Assembly: GCA_024516035.1 (NCBI GenBank)
Contig: CM044963.1
Coordinates: forward strand, 21,019,321 to 21,083,320
DNA: 64,000 nucleotides
DNA from: Bactericera cockerelli
Lineage: Eukaryota > Arthropoda > Insecta > Hemiptera > Triozidae
Reading direction: 5' to 3'
The position numbers and the translations under genes are program-made. Shown here piece after piece: positions 12,501-25,367 of the stretch (positions are counted from its first letter, which is position 1; each line of letters opens with the position of its first letter). Below the pieces are notes generated by a model. It was not told where the DNA came from. It was given only the letters and a program-made list of their open reading frames with translations, and did no database searches.

Positions 12501-15500
12501 ATAAAATTATGGTTAACTCGGTTAACTCTTGTATAAAAAATGTCGTGGCCAATCAACCTCAGTAGGGCGTATTTTATTTATTCATATGACACACTGATGG
12601 TGGAGTGCGTAGTTACTCTAACAGGCTGATTAAGCACGGCCATTTGATTTTTTTTTAATTTCCATTTATTTATTACATTTATAATATGATACATATTTTA
12701 AAATGATTTGGTACCCTTTCTCAAAGTTAAAAAACAAACTGTGTTGAGAAAGGGGAGTTCAGAATTTAAGTTGTGGATACATGAAGAATAGGAAAAAAAA
12801 TATTATCATTTAAGTTCCATTTTTTTACTATTATTTATTTTTTCTTTTAAAAAAAAGTTAATGGTGCATAAAGTTGATTGATTTAATCTGTTTATTAGTA
12901 ATTATGCACTTGGGCCTGAGATAAATAAAAGCACTTCTGAGTATATGTTCTATAGATGTCTAGAATATTGTGTGTTTTTTTTTAATTTTTTTTTTTTCAA
13001 AAAAATATCTAAGATTCTTATTTTAGTCTGGAAATATGTCCTGGAGTTGATTTAGAAATAAAAATTAAATACTATTTTTCTTCAAAAATAACTTGTTTCA
13101 AAACTCACACATAGAAAAATCGCGATTGATAACTCACCAAAGAAAACCTCCCGTTAGAAACACCCCTATAGAAAATTCACGATTGATAATCCACCAGACA
13201 AAGCAACACGTGCGAAAACTCACCAAAAGAAAAATCACGATTAAAAACTCACCAGAAGAATTAACGCGTTCGAATGCTCACCAGAAGAATTAACGCGTTC
13301 GAATAATGCTCACCAGAAGAATTAACGCGTTCGAATGCTCACCAGAAGAATTAACGCGTTCGACTGCCCACCAGAAGAATTAACGCTTTCGACTGCTCAC
13401 CAGAAGAATTAACGCGTTCGAATGCTCACCAAAAGAAAAATCACGATCAAAAACTCACCAGAAGAATTAACGCGTTCGAATGCTCACCAGAAGAATTAAC
13501 GCGTTCGAATGCTCACCAGAAAAATTAACGCGTTCGAATGCTCACCAGAAGAATTAACGCGTTCGATTGCTCACTTTTTTTTTATTAAAAAAAAAGGTAG
13601 TTGTGTCCCGGAACCGCTTTCGGATTACTTTAGGGCACTTTACCTTTACATCCATGCCATTCCGGAAACTGAAAAACTCGGTTAGAATTTTCCGCTCCGG
13701 CCGGGATTCGAACCTGCAACCTCCGGGTCAGCAACCAATGCTCTTAACCACTGAGCCACGGAGATCGATTGCTCACCTGCCCAACGAATCCGTGTCTATC
13801 TTGATGAAGCCGGCGCAGTTGATGAACACCTTGGGGCCCATGTGGCACTTGGTCACCAGGAGAGTGCGGTTCTCTAGCCGCAGATTGGTCTGCTTCATCA
13901 GCTTGATGAGGGCCGCGCCCTTTCGCGGCCCGAGGCCGCAAATAAACTGGACCAGGTTGCACGTGTACGGGTTCTGCACGATTTCGTTCAGGTCCACGCC
14001 CACCTCATTGGTTCTGAAAACAAAATAAAAAGGTAAGTTAATAATAATATCGCCCTATTTATAATTCCCGATTGGTTCTAAAAACAAAATAAATATAAGT
14101 TAATAGTAATGTCGCCTTATTTATAATTCTCGATTGGTTCTAAAAACAAAATAAAGATAAGTTAATAATAATATCGCCTTATTTATAATTCCCGATTGGT
14201 TCTAAAAACAAAATAAAGATAAGTTAATAATAATATCGCCCTATTTATAATTCCCGATTGGTTCTAAAAACAAAATAAAGATAAGTTAATAATGATATCG
14301 CCTCATTTATAATCCTCGATTGGTTCTAAAAACAAAATAAAGATAAGTTAATAATAATATCGCCTTATTTATAATTCCCGATTGGTTCTAAAAACAAAAT
14401 AAAGATAGGTTAATAATAATATCGCCCTATTTATACTGCCCGATAAGGACTCTGAAGTCCCATTATTCCCGGTAGCTCAGTGGTGTTTATGTCCCGGTAG
14501 CTCAGTGCTAGTCTGGTAATCCAGGTAAATTAGCGATCTGTTGGTTCGAATCCCACGCAGCGCAGTGCATAAATTCTTGCTCTTTAATTTGAGTTTGTGA
14601 CCACATAATAATAAGACTCTGAGGGTTAGGAGGTAGAAAATTCTGTGATCATTAAACTTGCCTGGTGGTTTCCTACTTCTAAAGAGTATTGTTGTTGTTA
14701 TAATTATATTATGTTTTATTAGGAGGACGGTACAATGGTAACAGTATAAAATAAAGAAAAAAAACAAACAAATGACAAAATAAATAAGTAAAAAAGAAAA
14801 TAACAATAATATCCTACCTAAAGAGCGGTGTTATTGCCTGTGGCTATCTCTTCCACCCAACCCTTTTATTCCACCCAACTTCTGTTATTATTAAAAAAAA
14901 ATAGAAGCCTCACCTGTTGACAAACTCGAGTGTGATCACCTACGGAGACACATGATCCCATCAGATGGGAATAGAATAGAATAGAAGCCTCACCTGTTGA
15001 CAAACTCGAGAGTGATCACCTCCAGCAGATCCTCTTTGGACAAGTAATCCTGCAGCGGATGGTAGCGGAGACACATGATCCCATCAAATGGGAATAGAAT
15101 ATCATGGGAATAGAATAGAATAATAGCCTCACCTGTTGACAAACTCGAGGGTTATTGCCTGTGGCAATCTCTTTCACCCAACCCATTTATTCCACCCAAC
15201 TTCTATTAATATTAAAAAATAGAAGCCTCACCTGTTGACAAACTCGAGTGTGATGACCTCCAGCAGATCCTCTTTGGACAAGTTGTCCTGCAGCGGATGG
15301 TAGCGGAGACACATGATCTCGTCGTCTGACGTGCAGAGCTGCGAGAACTCCATGAGTGGATCCTGCAGGCGACGCGCCAGGGAGATGGCTTGTCGCAGCA
15401 CCACCGGGTACTCCTTGAAGTCAGACTCGCCCTTGAGTGAGTTGGCGTAGATCTGAGAAACATAATAAATAATAATAATAATATCGCCTTATTTATACTG

Positions 15501-18500
15501 CCCGATTAAGACTATTAAGTCCCATTATTCCAGCAGTAAGCCAAAGACGTATTATTATGTGGTAAAAATCCCAAATGGGAGGATAACTTGTCATGTCCCG
15601 GCTGGGTTTCGAACCCGCGACCACTGGTATCTCTGGATTCAGAGAGTGCCGCCTTTACCACTGAGCTACCGGGACAGACTGTAGTAACTCATAAATTAAT
15701 AATAGGTTTTTTATAATTAACAAATAAATTTTATTTTATTTTGAACTGCTCTAAACAAAGATTAGCCAACTGACACAGTATACAATTCAAACATTCTTGT
15801 CATTCGTTATTCAAACATTTCAGGGTATAATGAACATTTTTGAAGATGAAATTATTTCAGCAGTATCTTCGGGAACAGCTCTTATGTGTACACTGTACAT
15901 ATAGTCTCGTCCTCTACTCTTACCTTTGAGAACTCATTGTCCACAATCTCCACCTTCACCTCCGGGAACTCCTCATCCTCTACTCTTACCTAGAAGAACT
16001 CCTCATCCTCTAGTCTTACCTTGGAGAACTCATTGTCCACAATCTCTACCTTCACCTCCGGGAACTCCTCCTCCTCTAGTCTTACCTTGGAGAACTCCTC
16101 ATCCTCTAGTCTTACCTTGGAGAACTCCTCATCCTCTAGTCTTACCTTGGAGAACTCATTGTCCACAATCTCCACCTTCACCTCCGGGAACTCCTCATCC
16201 TCTAGTCTTACCTTGGAGAACTCCTCATCCTCTAGTCTTACCTTGGAGAACTCCTCATCCTCTAGTCTTACCTTGGAGAACTCATTGTCCACAATCTCTA
16301 CCTTCACCTCCGGGAACTCCTCCTCCTCTAGTCTTACCTTGGAGAACTCCTCATCCTCTAGTCTTACCTTGGAGAACTCCTCATCCTCTAGTCTTACCTT
16401 GGAGAACTCATTGTCCACAATCTCCACCTTCACCTCCGGAAACTCCTCGTCCTCTCCCAGCTGCTTGATGATCACCTCCAGATCCTTCTGGATCATGAGA
16501 GCCTCTCGCGACTCCCCGCTCACTCCGATCACGTGAGGCTTCTTCGAGGCGATGAAGTTGCGCAGGGCGAGCAGATCCGACTCCTGTGGGCCCGGGGGGC
16601 ACAGAAAGGGTTAAGAAGTTGGTATTTTATTATTTTCTTTTTTTTATTTTTCGGCACAGAAAGGGTTAATAAGTTGGTATTTTTTTTTTAATTTTTCTTT
16701 TTTTTTAGGTATAACGTTGCTTTTAACTACATGGTCATATCACAGTTAAAGTTTGATTTCTTTGAAGCGCAAGTCCCAAGAGTGCAAGGTGACAGATGTA
16801 TACATACTATACGGGGTATGTACAGGGACGTAAGCTATTTTTCCCTGACAGATTTCGCTTGTGGTAAGTGAAAATGAAATAACATAAAAAAAAAACCTTT
16901 TATCTCAAAATGAACTTTCAGTCACTCGGCACATGATTGACGAGTCTTCAGTTCTTGTTTATGTTAAGGATAGCTTTTAACGTTTCTCTTCATTATAGAG
17001 GGTACCTCATACATTTATTCATTTGTACTGAATCGCCCAACTTCCTGTCCAATGTGTTTCTCTTCCTTATACAGCGTTTCTCATACATGTTGTCTGAAAG
17101 GTGGGTTAGTTAACTTTTTTTTTTTCAAACGATATAATATATTTCATTCAACACGTCTTCTTTCTTCAGTGTGCTCATTACTGATGCCACATTTCCTCTT
17201 TGTGCCGCGAAACTCACTCTTTGACGGAAGTACTCCCCTGCGCGTCTCTCTTTCGTTTCAAGTACCAGAGACTTGGAAAATGGAATTGAATAGTTCCAAG
17301 GCATCTGGTCCAAAAGATCCGAAAGTTTCGACGGCAAAGGGAGAGAAAATGAATTGGGAGTGAATTTCGCGATACTTATCTTTTTACTTCCGAGAAATTT
17401 CTAATATTAGAAATCGGAAGTATTGTGTTCGTTTTTGTAAAAAAAAATATTTTTTTGCTCCAATTTCAATTTTTTTCATATTTCTGGACGTTTCATAACC
17501 TACTGAGTAAATTTGGTTTTGTGTCCGTCTGTCGGTCTGTCGCTCTGTTAAAACGATTCCTTGTAACGCGCAAATCTCGAAAACTACTCAACGGATTTTG
17601 ATGAAATTTTGCACACATCTAGGAGACATTCTGTAGATGGTCCCATAAATTCATCGAATTCGTACCAGCGGTTCTGGGTGAAAGAGGCCATGCGCCTGAC
17701 CACTAACTTTTTACTTAAACGCTTATATCTCGTCAACGGTACACCCGATTTCGATAAAATTTTGTAAAAATATGCATATTATAGTTTTACATAGGTTATT
17801 TGTATTTATTTTTAAATTAATTATAATTTGATTCTGATATTTAAGAAAATCCGAAATTTTGGACAAAAAAGTAAAAAAATAAGGACCACGACTTGCCGAT
17901 ACAGAATTTTTTGTAGAATTTAGAATGTAGAAAAAACAATATTCTACCAAATTTGAAGAAAATCGGTTGAGCCGTTTTGGAGATACAAGTAATTTTCTAT
18001 AAAATCTCAAAATTGGCACGTGTTTACAATGTGAAGCAATCACGAGGAAGTATTGTGTCCATAATTGGCAGTGTTTTTTAATTTTTCAGCGTGTTTTGCT
18101 GCTTCTCCTGTTAGTTAACTTGAGTTTTACCTTGAGGATCTTCTCGTTCTCCCAGTGCGAGTTCCTCCGCCGCAGCAGGTTGGGCAGACGCAGGAACTCC
18201 GTGCACTCCCCATCCGGCGCCACGATGGCTGTGAACGCGGCCTGCGACAGATCTGGCTCGTAGGCCACGCCCATCACCCGGATCCCCCCCTCCCCCTCCT
18301 CGTTGTTCCACTCCTCGTCTTCGATCTGGGGCGACACGGGCGCCACCTTGATCCAGTCGTACAGCTTGCCGGCACACCTGAGGAGCGTTGGTTAATCAAC
18401 CATTAATAATTTGGCATTGGTTAATGTGGAAGAAGATATGAGAGAAAAAGATGTGAGAATAAATGAGGCACAAGACCGAGAAGTGTGGAGAAGACACCTG

Positions 18501-21500
18501 AGCGTTGGTTAGTCAACAATTAATAATTTGGCATTGGTTAATGTGGAAGAAGATATGAGAGAAAAAGATGTGAGATTAAGTGACATAAATTAATGCGACT
18601 TTAGTGGCATTGGTTAATGCGACATTAGTTAATGGAGCACCGACCTCAGTAGCTTGATCGATAAGGCGACGGACTTGTAACCTGGATGTCGGTTGTTCAA
18701 GTTAGTTAATCAACAATTGATAATTTGGCATTGGTTAATGCGACATTAGTTAATGGAGCACCGACCTCAGTAGCTTGATATTTTTGCTGAGCAATGGCTC
18801 AAGCAAGGTATTTGTCAGTAATATTGAAGGAAATCATGCTTGAGACATTTATCAGACGGCGTTTTCTGTTCATAAATAATAATAATACTCTTTAGTGGAA
18901 GGGAACCACCAGGCGAGGCTAATGCCTAACCTTCAGAGTCCTACTATTTTGTGGTCTAATACTCAAATTGATGAGGCAAATTCATACACTGGGTGGAATT
19001 CGAACCAACGCATCTCTACGCTACCTGAATTACTAGACTAGCGCCTTAACCACGATATTTATTTACACTTTTTTTTATACAAGACAAACAACAATAAATT
19101 ATTAAAAGAGATAATAAAAAAATTAACAATATTTACAAAATAAGGTAAAAAAATATTTAAATTTAAATGTGCACTTGTCTTGTAATCCGGGGCGAAGTTA
19201 ACGCTTTAGGCATTCATTATACATTATAAGTTAGCTCTTAGCTTAGGGGAATTATATGATGTAAAAAAGAGAACCAATAAAACAATTTATATTATTATCA
19301 AATCAAAAATCTGCCTCTGCCTCACCTTTTGAGCACATGGTCTTTAGCTTCCGTGAGCAGGGCTGTCTTCTGCTGTTAGACTCACCTTTTGAGCACATGG
19401 TCTTTAGCTTCAGTGAGCAGGGCTGTCTTCTGCTGTTAGACTCACCTTTTGAGCACATGGTCTTTAGCTTCAGTGAGCAGGGCTGTCTTCTGCTGTTAGA
19501 CTCACCTTTTGAGCACATGGTCCTTAGCTTCAGTGAGCAGGGCTGTCTTCTGCTGTTAGACTCACCTTTTGAGCACATGGTCTTTAGCTTCAGTGAGCAG
19601 GGCTGTCTTCTGCTGTTAGACTCACCTTTTGAGCACATGGTCTTTAGCTTCAGTGAGCAGGGCTGTCTTCTGCTGTTAGACTCACCTTTTGAGCACATGG
19701 TCTTTAGCTTCAGTGAGCAGGGCTGTCTTCTGCTGTTAGACTCACCTTTTGAGCACATGGTCCTTAGCTTCAGTGAGCAGGGCTGTCTTCTGCTGTTAGA
19801 CTCACCTTTTGAGCACATGGTCTTTAGCTTCGGTGAGCAGGGCTGTCTTGAGTTCCTTGTACAGCTCAGGCAGGATCATCCGCTTGAGAGCTGTCTCCAC
19901 CACGTCTGCCCTCACCGCATTCCAGTCCTGCACGTACTTGCTGAACTCGTCCTGGGAACCGAACAGATCAGGGTTTAAATAATATTGTGATACATCAGGG
20001 TTTAATAATAATGTGAAAAATCAGGGCTTAGTAAAATATTTCACAGTTATAAATAAATAAGTGATACATACACTTACATTTGGTAAGTGAAAATGGAATG
20101 GCCAGACATAAAAAAAATGTATGATCTCAAAATGAACTTTCAGTCACTTAGCACATGATTGACGAGTCTTCAGTTTAATCATTGTAAAAAATCTGGGTTT
20201 AACCATCACAGAGACCATCACTCACGTAACTGTAGCCAAGCTGGCTACGCCAACTTTCAATTCAAGTTGGATAGAGATCATCACTCACGCAACTGTAGCC
20301 AAGCTGGCTACGCCAACTTTCAACTCAAGTTGGATAGAGATCATCACTCACGCAACTGTAGCCAAGCTGGCTACGCCAACTTTCAACTCAAGTTGGATAG
20401 AGATCAACTCACACATATGTAGCTAAGCTGGCTACAAGAACAACAACAGGGTTAACTCACCCGATAATAGAGTTGCTTGACTTTGGATAGATAAGCTGGC
20501 TACAAGAACAACAACAGGTTAACTCACCCGATAATAGAGTTGCTTGACTTTGGATAGATAAGCTGGCTACAAGAACAACAACAGGTTAACTCACCCGATA
20601 ATAGAGTTGCTTGACTTTGGATAGATAATCTGGCTACAAGAACAACAACAGGGTTAACTCACCCGATAATAGAGTTGCTTGACTTTGGATAGATAAGCTG
20701 GCTACGAGAAGAACAACAGGGTTATTACTCACCCGATAATAGAGTTGCTTGACTTTGGATAGATAAGCTGGCTACAAGAACAACAACAGGGTTAACTCAC
20801 CCGATAATAAAAAAGAGTTGCTTGACTTTGGATAGATAAGCTGGCTACGAGAAGAACAACAGGGTTATTACTCACCCGATAATAGAGTTGCTTGACTTTG
20901 GATAGATAAGCTGGCTACGAGAACAACAACAGGGTTAACTCACCCGATAATAGAGTTGCTTGACTTTGGATAGATAAGCTGGCTACGAGAACAACAACAG
21001 GGTTAACTCACCCGATAATAGAGTTGCTTGACTTTGGATAGATAAGCTGGCTACGAGAACAACAACAGGGTTAACTCACCCGATAGTAGAGTTGCTTGAC
21101 TAGAACAACAACAGGGTTAACTCACCCGATAGTAGAGTTGCTTGACTAGAACAACAACAGGGTTAACTCACCCGATAGTAGAGTTGCTTGACTAGAACAA
21201 CAACAGGGTTAACTCACCCGATAGTAGAGTTGCTTGACTAGAACAACAACAGGGTTAACTCACCCGATAATAGAGTTGCTTGACTTTGGATAGATAAGCT
21301 GGCTACGAGAACAACAACAGGGTTAACTCACCCGATAATAGAGTTGCTTGACTTTGGATAGATAAGCTGGCTACAAGGAGAACAACAGGGTTATTACTCA
21401 CCCGATAATAGAGTTGCTTGACTTTGGATAGATAAGCTGGCTACAAGAACAACAACACTAACTCACCCGATAGTAGAGTTGCTTGACTAGAACAACAACA

Positions 21501-24500
21501 GGGTTAACTCACCCGATAATACAGTTGCTTGACTTTGGATAGATAAGCTGGCTACAAGGAGAACAACAGGGTTATTACTCACCCGATAATAGAGTTGCTT
21601 GACTTTGGATAGATAAGCTGGCTACAAGAACAACAACACTAACTCACCCGATAGTAGAGTTGCTTGACTAGAACAACATCAGGGTTAACTCACCCGATAA
21701 TACAGTTGCTTGACTTCATCCATGTACAGCGTGGAGGTTAACCCTTTCAGGTCCTCGCAGACACTGATCTTGATGAGCTAACTGTAGCCAAGCTGGCTAC
21801 GAGAACAACATCAGGGTTAACTCACCCGATAATACAGTTGCTTGACTTCATCCATGTACAGCGTGGAGGTTAACCCTTTCAGGTCCTCGCAGACACTGAT
21901 CTTGATGAGCTAACTGTAGCCAAGCTGGCTACGAGAACAACATCAGGGTTAACTCACCCGATAATACAGTTGCTTGACTTCATCCATGTACAGCGTGGAG
22001 GTTAACCCTTTCAGGTCCTCGCAGACACTGATCTTGATGAGCTAACTGTAGCCAAGCTGGCTACGAGAACAACATCAGGGTTAACTCACCCGATAATACA
22101 GTTGCTTGACTTCATCCATGTACAGCGTGGAGGTTAACCCTTTCAGGTCCTCGCAGACACTGATCTTGATGAGCTAACTGGAGCGAAGCTGGCTACAAGA
22201 ACAACAGGGTTAACTCACCCGATAGTAGAGTTGCTTGACTTCGTCCATGTAGAGCGTGGAGGTTAACCCTTTCAGGTCCTCGCAGACACTGATCTTGATG
22301 AGCTTGTCCTGCTCAGCGATGTGCAGCTTGAGGTATTGGTCGGCCACTAGATCGCGCACTGGTTTGTCGTTCAGGTATTTCATGCTGCATGAAAAATAAA
22401 ATATATTATCAAAAATCATATCAAAAAATATTTTTTCCTGAAAAAAAAAAAAAAAAAAAATCACTGGTTTTCAAAACCCGCGACCTCTGAACTACCAAAC
22501 CGACGGTGACGTACCTACGCCTTGACCACTGAGCTACCGGGACAGGTAAAAAAAAAAAAATATTTTTAATTATAAAATATGCTATCAAAAATCATCCAAA
22601 AATATTTTTTCCTGAAGAAAAAAAAAAATCACTGGTTTTCTAAACATGCGACCTTTGAACTACCAAACCGACGGTGACGTACCTATGCCTTGACCATTGA
22701 GCTACAGGGACAGGTAAGAAAGACTTGTAGGTAACCAAATTATGAATACAATATATTTTTGCATTGGGGTTCGAACCCAGGACCTCATCCTTGGCAAGCA
22801 AGAGTCTTACAGCAAATATCTTAGCAAGGAGCATATAAACCAGCGAATGGAGGGTAGATAAAATCGTGATATTAAGTGATGACGTAGCATTAATTTTCCA
22901 CATCTAATACGCAAAATCTAGACTCTACAGAGGTATTACAAAAACGTCTATTATAGTATATCCATTTCAATATGACAGCTATGACTCATTAAAATCGTAG
23001 GCAGGGTTGCCAAACCTGCAAAGACTACAGAAGTAAAGAATCTTAAGTGCAGGAAGGTGCATCGCACAATACTTCCTTGTACATTTTCTTTCAACCTTAA
23101 GGTTGATACAATATATGTATCTACATATTATGTAGATTCAAACATTCAAAATCATATATTTCTGATCGATAACCAAGTACCTAGGTAATAATATTATGTG
23201 ATGCAGTACATATAGGTTGGGAAAAGGTGGATTGGGTCCCAAATTCTATTTCATAGGTGTATTGGGTCCCACAGGGAAAAAGGTCATGTATGAATTGGGT
23301 CCCTTATATTTTTTTTCTATTCATAGGTTAATTCGGTCCCTTGAATTTAGCTGAATAGTATTTATTAATTTTCCTTGTAGGTGTAATAATAATACATGGT
23401 ACATAGTACATAGGTAGGTACGATAGCACATAGGTAGATAAGCTTGACTATTAGTTCATCAGTGTCATTCATCAAAGCAGTGTTTATAAAATAAATAAAT
23501 AAATCGTATTAATGTGAAAGAGAAATTTGTCAAGCAGGAAATGAGTAAACTAGAAGAAAAACAAATTGATCGATTCCCATTTGTAAAAAGAGTTTCCTAC
23601 AAATTCCTTCCCAAAGTTTGAAATGTCATTATTATGTACCTACTTATATTTTGCCTGTGTTCAATTTAAAAAATAAATAAATAAATTAATCAAAAAATAT
23701 CCATTTTGTGAATAAATTCTATCTAGGGACCGAATTCATACGCCAATGGACCCAATTAATACGTTGGGGAACCCAACGTATCAATTGGGTCCCAAATTAT
23801 GGGACCCAGTTCATACGTGACCCTTTTTTCAAAATTATTCTCGGACCCAATTCATACTCAGCCTATAGGTTGAAACCTTTTAAATATTACCTGCACCAAA
23901 CGTACCCTTCCGACCTTTGTGTAGTAGAGCTCCTTTTATTCGTAACGATTGAGAGAGTGTACTTTTTTTAGAAAAAAAAAAATAGATATTTTTAGGTCTG
24001 CAACATTGTAAGAAATTCTGGAATCTGATTGGTTCTCATATTTTGTCGTGATGAGACATAGCTATCATAATGAAATGGATATACTATAATTATAATTATT
24101 ATTATGGCATAAATAACAAAGATATATTAATTTATTCATATCTGTACAGCACAACCAACATAAAAAATAAACGATATTTTTTTAGACATTGGCTACATTA
24201 TAAAATTAAATTACTTTTTATTATTATTATATATCATGCTTTATTAGAAGCACATATACAACAATATTTACAAAATAAAATAGTTTGAAAACTAATAATA
24301 GATAAATTTGTTTGAAAATAAATAAATAATAAAGAAGAAAATATCAATGTCCTAACTAAAGGGCGGAAGGTTATTGTCTACGGCAATCTCTTCTGTCCCG
24401 GTAGCTCAGTGGTAAAGGCGGCACTCGGTGAATCCAGAGATTCCAGAGGTCGTGGGTTCGAAACCCAGCCGGGACATGACAAGTTATCCTTCCCGTTGGG

Positions 24501-25327
24501 ATTTTTACCACATAATAATACGTCTTGGGCTTACTTCTGGAATAATGGGACATAATAGTCCTAATCGGGCAGTATGAATGTGCACTGGTAGTCAAGTGGT
24601 TAACGCGCTAGTCTGGTAATCCAGGTAGCGTAGGAATCCGTTGGTTCGAATCCCACCCAGTGCACGATTTTTTCCTCATTAATTTTGAGTTTGTGACCAC
24701 ATAATAATAAGACTCTGAGGGTTAGGTGGTAGAAAATGCTTTGAGCATTACCCTCGCCTGGTGGTTAACTTCCACTAAAGAGTGTTATAAGGCGATATTA
24801 TTATCTGACATGAACATTTATTTTGTTTTTACATTTGATACATTAGAAGGGACAATTCAGTCCTATTCGTTAATTTTGAAATCATATGACCTACACAAGT
24901 AGGTCTTATCAATTATGTGTTGAGGAAACTTCTGACTAGCTGACAAGTTTGTAATATGATGGATTTCTGAATGAGGACACTTCTTGAATGATGAACATTG
25001 ATTATTATTATTACATCTCTTCCACCCAACTCTTCCAGCACCAGTAGGTACTCACGTGTAGATCGGATGACTCTCGTCTATCTCCTTGATCCCGCGTTTG
25101 GTCGGGGTCACCGAGATCTTGGCCCACTCGATATTATTATTATTATCTCTTCCACCCAACTCTTCCAGCACCTTCCAGCACTCTTTCCTTAACACCTTTT
25201 TTTATTTTATTTTACATGTATACCTAACTTTTATATATTTTTATTTTATACTGATATATGTATTTTTTCCAACTTTATACAATTGTATTTTAATATTGTA
25301 TACAATAAACATGGGTAAACCCCGTTA

Positions 25328-25367
<40 letters not shown>

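Noticed and set aside
15926..16536. Plus-strand frames of 171-180 codons (Pro-rich and Ser-rich)
   Set aside because: Antisense of the exon 18 array; the minus frame joins a conserved SPT6 exon, the plus frames join nothing.
19337..19978. 213-codon plus-strand frame with a repeated 20-residue unit
   Set aside because: 60 bp is a multiple of three, so the exon 16 array is open in several frames; the real coding strand is minus.
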